From Litorimonas haliclonae (GTDB lineage Bacteria; Pseudomonadota; Alphaproteobacteria; Caulobacterales; Maricaulaceae), in assembly GCF_965138505.1 (NCBI RefSeq), contig NZ_CBCSCO010000005.1, positions 124,001 through 188,000 on the forward strand: a DNA stretch of 64,000 nucleotides, written 5' to 3'. The translations under genes and the position numbers were made by a program. Position 1 is the stretch's first letter, and each line of letters starts with the position of its first letter. Positions 59,593 through 64,000 of this stretch are shown here, piece by piece. The notes under the pieces are model-generated. The model was given only the letters and a program-made list of their open reading frames with translations, did not search any database and had not been told where the DNA came from.

Positions 59593-61032
59593 ATGACACA
59601 GGAAAAGACTTCTGACGCCCCGGCGATTGTTTGGTTTCGCCGCGACCTTCGCTTGGCGGATAATCCCGCGCTGATGGCCGCGGTGGAAACAGAGCGGCCT
59701 CTTGTCTTGCTTTATATCGACGAGACAGACTTGGAGCGCCCTTACGGGGCGGCAAAAAAAGTCTGGCTGCATCACAGTTTGAACTCACTTTCCAAATCCA
59801 TTCACGACAAAGGTGGAAAGCTCCTGCTCCGCGAAGGACCCGCCGAAGCTGTTTTGGACGACGTTATTAAGCAGAGCGGCGCAGAAGCTGTTTTCTGGAA
59901 CCGTCGATATGAAGCCGATGGTATAGAGCGGGATTCCAATATTAAGGCCTCACTTCAAGACCGCGATATCGAGGTCGAAACCTTTAACGGATCTCTGCTG
60001 ACTGAGCCGTGGGAAGTCGAAACCCAAGCCGGAGGGTATTATAAAGTTTTCACGCCTTACTGGCGGGCCGCGAGCCAAGTCATTGGTCCCCGCATGGCCG
60101 CTAACCCCCCGCTGAAAGCTCCGAATGAATTAATTCCGTTTCAGAAAAATTTGAAAGAGGACGAATTAGATCTCTTACCAAAAAGCCTTGATTGGGACGA
60201 AAAGGTAATGACGGATTGGAGCCCTGGAGAAAATGGGGCGAGGGACAGGCTCAATTCCTTCCTGAAAGGCCCCATCAAAGAATATACCGACGCGCGAAAT
60301 ATTCCTTCCAACGAAACAGGAACCTCCCGACTTTCGCCTCACCTGGCCGCGGGCGAAATCTCGCCAAAACAGATTTGGCAGGCCGCGCGGGACGGAAAAC
60401 ACGATGCAGATAAATTCCTGTCTGAAATAGGCTGGCGCGAATTTTCCTATGTCCTGCTGTATCACAATCCAAAACTCGCGGAGAAAAATTACAAAGCCGA
60501 TTTTGATAACTTCGAATGGCGCACAGATAAAAAATCCTTTGAAGCTTGGACGAAAGGACAAACAGGCTATCCTTTCGTCGATGCGGGAATGCGAGAGCTC
60601 TGGCAAACCGGCTGGATGCATAACCGCGTTCGCATGGTGGTGGCGAGCTTTCTCATCAAACACTTGTTGATTGACTGGCGTGACGGTGAAGCCTGGTTTT
60701 GGGACACATTATTAGAGGCTGATCCAGCGGCGAATTCGGCTAGCTGGCAATGGGTTGCCGGGAGCGGCGCTGACGCCGCGCCTTACTTCCGGATATTTAA
60801 CCCATTTGGCCAAGGAGAAAAATTTGATGAGGACGGGGATTACGTTCGGAAATTCGTCCCGGAATTAAAAGATATCCCAAATAAATATATTCAAACGCCG
60901 TGGAAGGCGCCGAAAGAGATTCTTAAAAAAGCCGGCGTAACGCTCGGCGAAACCTACCCCGAACCTCTTGTCGAACATACACACGCGCGGGAAAGGGCCT
61001 TGTCTCGCTATAAAGAAAGCCGGGGCGAATAA
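59593..61032 (+). CDS. phrB: Class I deoxyribodipyrimidine photolyase
   Basis: A light-driven CPD repair flavoenzyme. The start at 59593 (MTQEKTSDAPAIVWFRRDL) is preferred over the ATG 6 bases upstream because AGGA lies 6 bases ahead. The 479-residue protein has the N-terminal antenna-binding alpha/beta domain and the FAD domain: GWREFSYVLLYHNP, TGYPFVDAGMRELWQTGWMHNR, WQWVAGSGADAAPYFRIFNP. All are class I CPD photolyase/cryptochrome hallmarks. The transcript ends at the bidirectional terminator 61053-61079. Confidence 0.97.
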   Translation: MTQEKTSDAPAIVWFRRDLRLADNPALMAAVETERPLVLLYIDETDLERPYGAAKKVWLHHSLNSLSKSIHDKGGKLLLREGPAEAVLDDVIKQSGAEAVFWNRRYEADGIERDSNIKASLQDRDIEVETFNGSLLTEPWEVETQAGGYYKVFTPYWRAASQVIGPRMAANPPLKAPNELIPFQKNLKEDELDLLPKSLDWDEKVMTDWSPGENGARDRLNSFLKGPIKEYTDARNIPSNETGTSRLSPHLAAGEISPKQIWQAARDGKHDADKFLSEIGWREFSYVLLYHNPKLAEKNYKADFDNFEWRTDKKSFEAWTKGQTGYPFVDAGMRELWQTGWMHNRVRMVVASFLIKHLLIDWRDGEAWFWDTLLEADPAANSASWQWVAGSGADAAPYFRIFNPFGQGEKFDEDGDYVRKFVPELKDIPNKYIQTPWKAPKEILKKAGVTLGETYPEPLVEHTHARERALSRYKESRGE

Positions 61033-61052
61033 AGCGCTTGAATTTAGCCAAG

Positions 61053-61079
61053 AAAAAACCCGCCATTAGGCGGGTCTTT
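61053..61079. terminator. Bidirectional terminator between photolyase and the coiled-coil gene
   Basis: AAAAAACCCGCC/GGCGGGTCTTT: a perfect CCCGCC/GGCGGG stem with A6 on one side and TCTTTC on the other. On the minus strand it ends in six T residues, a strong terminator for the coiled-coil gene; on the plus strand it serves the photolyase gene more weakly. Confidence 0.85.
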
Positions 61080-61101
61080 CAGTTTCAAAATAAAAGTCAA
61101 C

Positions 61102-61443
61102 TTATCTGCGTTTTTTCCGCGCTGCGTATTTGGCGTCGCGGCGGGCTTTCTGAGCGCGCTTTAATTCTTCTTGAGCTTTCACTTTTGCCTCAGCGGCGAT
61201 TTTAGCTTTCCGTTCCTTCTCCGCTTTTTCTTCTGCAAGGCGCTTTTCTCTGGCTTTGCGTTCCGCCTCTTTCTTGGCTTCGCGTTCTTCGCGGCGCTTA
61301 TTCCGCTCGGCGCGTTCCTTCATCAGGCGTTCTTTTTCTTTGGGATCTAGGCGCTTTTCTTTGGCGCGTTCCAACATGGCCAGCTTGGCTTCACGTTGTT
61401 CTTTCAGGCGGTCAGTAAAATTCTGTTGTCCGGGGATACTCAT
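61102..61443 (-). CDS. Highly charged coiled-coil protein (DUF6481-like)
   Basis: A 113-residue protein that is almost entirely Lys/Glu/Arg/Ala from residue 15 onwards (EAKLAMLERAKEKRLDPKEK, then ERKAREKRLAEEKAEKERKA) and ends KYAARKKRR. It should form one long helix. It matches the DUF6481-type proteins common in alphaproteobacteria, whose function is unknown. ATG at 61443 and terminator 61053-61079 bound a monocistronic unit. Confidence 0.8.
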   Translation of the reverse strand: MSIPGQQNFTDRLKEQREAKLAMLERAKEKRLDPKEKERLMKERAERNKRREEREAKKEAERKAREKRLAEEKAEKERKAKIAAEAKVKAQEELKRAQKARRDAKYAARKKRR

Positions 61444-61530
61444 AAGGGTGGCTTATCTCACATATTCATAAGGGAATTGGATTTGGCCGCTATATCGGGG
61501 CGAAACTGCGAAAAAGCAAGAGCCCCCTGC

Positions 61531-61571
61531 AAAAAAGACGCACCACCACCCCTCAAGAGAGGGCGGTGAGT
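61531..61571 (-). terminator. Terminator after the siderophore receptor
   Basis: On the minus strand CACCGCCCTC pairs, with a bulge, with GAGGGGTGGTG around TCTT and is followed after a few bases by six T residues (61536-61531). It lies about 50 bases past the receptor stop. Confidence 0.65.
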
Positions 61572-61619
61572 GCATTTAGGTTAGCCTTCCATAGAGCTAG
61601 GAAACTTGTGGAGCTACGC

Positions 61620-63722
61620 TTAAAAACGGCTGGAGACTGTAAAGCGCGCATTGAGCGGCTTGCCGGTCGAGATATTGTCATTGCTGTGCGCCGCCGGGAA
61701 GTAGTCTGTGTCGAAAAGGTTTTCGACATTTACCTGCAACCGCAGAGTTTCTGACACATCATAAAATGCTGCCGCGTCAAATCGGGTGTAGGCCGGCACT
61801 TCAACGGTGTTATCTTCCCGGACAAAATAACTGTCTTGATAGGTCACTCCAAAGCCCAAGCCGAATTGTTGGCTGACCCGAAAGTTATTCCAAAGTGAGA
61901 ACATATTCTCGGGTGTTTGCCGCGTGACATTTCCGTCAAACCCTGAACCGTCGACAACATTCACTTCTCCGTCGAGATAAGCGTAACCTGTCTGAACGGA
62001 CCAGCGGTCGGTCAAGTCTCCCGAGAGTTGAACCTCGAACCCGCGAGTCTCTGATCCGTCAATAATAATAACCTGATCTGGGTTTTCCGGATCGATTGAA
62101 GTGAAGCTTTCGCGATCAAGTTCAAAAATTGCAGTCGTGAAACTCAAAGCGGAATTGATATCCCATTTTGCACCGGCTTCCTTATTTTTAAAGAACTGCG
62201 GTCGGGTGCTTTCCGTGTCCAGATTAAGTGTCAGGAATTGATCGCCGGAGCGCGGCAGAAATGTTTCACTATAACTTCCGTAAAAAGATACATTTTTGAC
62301 GGGCTTATAAATCAATCCCAAACGAGGCGTAATTTCTTCATCCTTGCGTTGGAATTGATCTCCGCTCTGGATATCCGTCGCCTGAATGTCAAAGCTGTCA
62401 TAACGCGCCCCGAGAACCAGTTTTATTTGCTCCGTCAGATCAATTTGATTTTGCGCGTAGACTGATAGGGTCTCCACTTCGGAGGCTCGGCTGCGCGCGG
62501 GGTTGGAAAAACTAAACGCAGGAATATTCAGCGGATCCGTGAAATCAATGACGAGGGAGTCGTCATTATTGAACTCAAAAACGTTATCATTTCGCGCATT
62601 GGCGGTGTCCTGATTTGTATATTCTGCGCCTAAAAGAACAGTATGGCTGAAAGTTCCAGTTTCAAATTCCCCGACCAGATTGCCTTGAAGAATTACATTT
62701 TCTCGCTGGGTTGTATCTTGATAGCCATCTAGTTCTACCTGAGAAATAGTCCCGCCCTCTAAAATAACTTCTTCGCTCGCATATAGATTTTGATAAAGCT
62801 TGTCATAATCAGCATATTGAGCCGTGAAGTTACCTCTCAAAGAGTTTGAAAAGTCATGTTCCATGCGCGCACGTAAGATATGAGCTTGCAGGGTTGTGAA
62901 ATTTTCATCCGGAGAGCCGAAAAAGGTTTCGTCGAATCCTTCTAGCGGGACATCCGGACCGCCTTCGACATTCCGGGAAGGAACGCCGCGGTCAACGACG
63001 CGGTCATCATCCAAATATTCATAAGATAGGTCGAAACGCGTTTGCGGGCCTAATTCAAAACGCCCGGTCGGGTTAAGTCCGAAGCGTTCTCCGTCAAAAA
63101 AATCACGGTGATTATTTAAGCCCTCATAAAACCCGTTTAGTCGAAGGGCGCCTGTCTCGCTTATGGTATAATTTGCGTCCAAAGCGGCGGAATGAGCGCC
63201 GAAGGTGTCCACGCTTGTGGTCAGGTCTGTAAACTGCTCACCAATTTTTCCGGATTTGGTAACGCGATTAATAATACCGCCAGCGCCGCCGCGACCGAAT
63301 AAAAGCGCATTTGACCCACGAAGAATTTCAACCTGCTCAATATTATAAAGAGGCCGAAAATACTGCACGTCATCCCGAACCCCGTCGATGAAGAAGTCGG
63401 CCGTTGTTTGTTGACCTCGGATGTTGATGGCGTCCCTGTGGCCCTCTCCCTGGCTAATAGACAGGCCGGGCGTATAGCGCAAAATGTCTCCGAAATTTGT
63501 GAAAGCCTGATCCCGAATCTGGTCCTTGGAAATAATAGACAGACTCTGGGGGACATTAATAATCGGAGTCGGGGTTTTTACAGAATTGAGTTCGTCGATT
63601 GACAAATAGCGCCCTCTCACAATGATTTCGTCATCGGGAAGAGTGGGAGAGCTCTGCGCTAAAGCCTGAGTTGCAAGCGCCGAGAGCAGGGCCGCGGCGC
63701 AGCCAGTTGTGAAGTATTTCAT
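61620..63722 (-). CDS. TonB-dependent siderophore receptor
   Basis: A 700-residue outer-membrane receptor with a signal peptide (ending ATQALAQ). Near residue 28 DDEIIVRGRY looks like the TonB-box region. The plug has NVPQSLSIISKDQIRDQAF, GDILRYTPGLSISQGEGHRD and IEQVEILRGSNALLFGRG, typical of FhuA/FpvA-type ferric-siderophore receptors, followed by a 22-strand barrel ending RFTVSSRF. The ATG has no good Shine-Dalgarno sequence, suggesting coupling to the small ORF ending 14 bases upstream. Iron regulation is likely: a Fur-box-sized palindrome lies ahead of the pair. Confidence 0.95.
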   Translation of the reverse strand: MKYFTTGCAAALLSALATQALAQSSPTLPDDEIIVRGRYLSIDELNSVKTPTPIINVPQSLSIISKDQIRDQAFTNFGDILRYTPGLSISQGEGHRDAINIRGQQTTADFFIDGVRDDVQYFRPLYNIEQVEILRGSNALLFGRGGAGGIINRVTKSGKIGEQFTDLTTSVDTFGAHSAALDANYTISETGALRLNGFYEGLNNHRDFFDGERFGLNPTGRFELGPQTRFDLSYEYLDDDRVVDRGVPSRNVEGGPDVPLEGFDETFFGSPDENFTTLQAHILRARMEHDFSNSLRGNFTAQYADYDKLYQNLYASEEVILEGGTISQVELDGYQDTTQRENVILQGNLVGEFETGTFSHTVLLGAEYTNQDTANARNDNVFEFNNDDSLVIDFTDPLNIPAFSFSNPARSRASEVETLSVYAQNQIDLTEQIKLVLGARYDSFDIQATDIQSGDQFQRKDEEITPRLGLIYKPVKNVSFYGSYSETFLPRSGDQFLTLNLDTESTRPQFFKNKEAGAKWDINSALSFTTAIFELDRESFTSIDPENPDQVIIIDGSETRGFEVQLSGDLTDRWSVQTGYAYLDGEVNVVDGSGFDGNVTRQTPENMFSLWNNFRVSQQFGLGFGVTYQDSYFVREDNTVEVPAYTRFDAAAFYDVSETLRLQVNVENLFDTDYFPAAHSNDNISTGKPLNARFTVSSRF

Positions 63723-63736
63723 GGAAAGGGGTATTT

Positions 63737-63919
63737 CTATTTAATTTTGGGGTGATTTAACGATGTTCTGTCGTTGCATACGGTTTCGGAAGGCGGCGGC
63801 GATTTTGCGTCGCTTTGGGCCAGGCCATCAGAGCGCAAGATTGCTTTCGCCTGACGATCATATCCGCTATCTCTCGCCAATAGCGTCGCGAGAGTTTGGG
63901 ACCTTAGCTGTAAAATCAT
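63737..63919 (-). CDS. Small ORF upstream of the siderophore receptor (60 residues)
   Basis: ATG at 63919 follows GGGGAAGG by 5 bases, a strong ribosome-binding site. The product (MILQLRSQTLATLLARDSGY at the start, ending LNHPKIK) has no known family. It may be a leader peptide or small protein co-expressed with the receptor. It was kept because of the site strength, the promoter and palindrome just upstream, and the short distance to the receptor. Confidence 0.5.
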   Translation of the reverse strand: MILQLRSQTLATLLARDSGYDRQAKAILRSDGLAQSDAKSPPPSETVCNDRTSLNHPKIK

Positions 63920-63940
63920 GCTTACCTTCCCCTGCCTAGT

Positions 63941-63955
63941 TGCGACCTATTCGCA
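63941..63955. promoter_or_regulatory. TGCGA-N5-TCGCA palindrome, Fur-type operator candidate
   Basis: A perfect 5-bp inverted repeat with a 5-base centre, 15 bp in total (the 7-1-7 length of a Fur box), placed between the promoter start region and the small ORF. The sequence is not the Escherichia coli Fur consensus; alphaproteobacterial Fur/Mur boxes differ. Repression of the receptor by the fur product at 28.4 kb is plausible. Confidence 0.45.
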
Positions 63956-63966
63956 TTTACTGTTTC

Positions 63967-63995
63967 TCTATAGGCAAGGTTTCCTCGCGGCGCAA
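63967..63995 (-). promoter_or_regulatory. Promoter of the small ORF and siderophore receptor
   Basis: Minus strand: -35 TTGCGC (63995-63990), 17-base spacer, -10 TATAGA (63972-63967). The predicted start near 63960 places the palindrome at about +5 to +19, a repressor-friendly position. Bases 63996-64000 contain nothing further. Confidence 0.55.
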
Positions 63996-64000
63996 CTGCA

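Overview
The window reads as a stretch of chromosome from an alphaproteobacterium of moderate GC content. Gene content and order (nusA/infB, phoH-ybeY-corC-lnt and mutS-glnD-murJ-trpS blocks, many TonB/lipoprotein signal peptides) fit the Caulobacterales / Hyphomonadaceae side of the class. That placement is inference from gene order and was not tested. I found no rRNA or tRNA gene, transposase, integrase, CRISPR array or prophage.

Layout. 1-2860: the end of a periplasmic-binding-protein-like gene, an ABC-F ATPase, and about 1 kb of gene-free DNA with hairpins and a REP-like element. 2860-12812: the complete minus-strand translation operon rimP-nusA-ylxR-infB-rbfA-truB-rpsO-pnp, with terminators after infB, rpsO and pnp. 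A promoter followed by an intrinsic terminator lies ahead of rimP. 12995-17972: an accessory islet holding an A/T-rich NYN-domain ribonuclease-like gene behind its own promoter/terminator leader, an outer-membrane barrel lipoprotein, a vanadium-haloperoxidase-like enzyme, and a BON-MscS channel. 18053-26395: trmB, an XRE-type regulator, lnt, corC, ybeY, phoH, a second MscS channel, and miaB. 26487-27954: a plus-strand insertion with a ParD/ParE-type toxin-antitoxin pair and an LpxH-like phosphoesterase. 28038-30446: nfu-tsaB-rimI-fur and a small membrane protein.

30524-32496: two tandem, translationally coupled M48 metalloprotease genes. 32512-41215: mutS-glnD-murJ-trpS and a copper chaperone, tightly packed. 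41271-47605: an AmpG-like transporter, a PAS/receiver protein, comM, a C39-like lipoprotein and an exported protein of unknown function. 47798-53779: ftsK, dapB, a membrane protein, an FMN reductase, nth, and a 50-residue basic protein. 53789-64000: a serine hydrolase, a frame-broken gene remnant, an EamA permease, an ATP-grasp enzyme, adenosine kinase, lolA, photolyase, a charged coiled-coil protein, and a siderophore receptor preceded by a small ORF and a Fur-box-sized palindrome.

Most of the window is housekeeping: ribosome maturation and translation, tRNA and RNA modification, envelope assembly, mismatch repair, and nitrogen sensing. The regions most worth a second look are the two promoter-hairpin-terminator leaders (rimP and NYN), the unexplained 1.9-2.4 kb intergenic structure, the siderophore-receptor leader with its small ORF, the frame-broken gene at 55.2-55.6 kb, and the accessory insertions in otherwise conserved blocks. 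I did not see a convincing wholly new multi-gene system.
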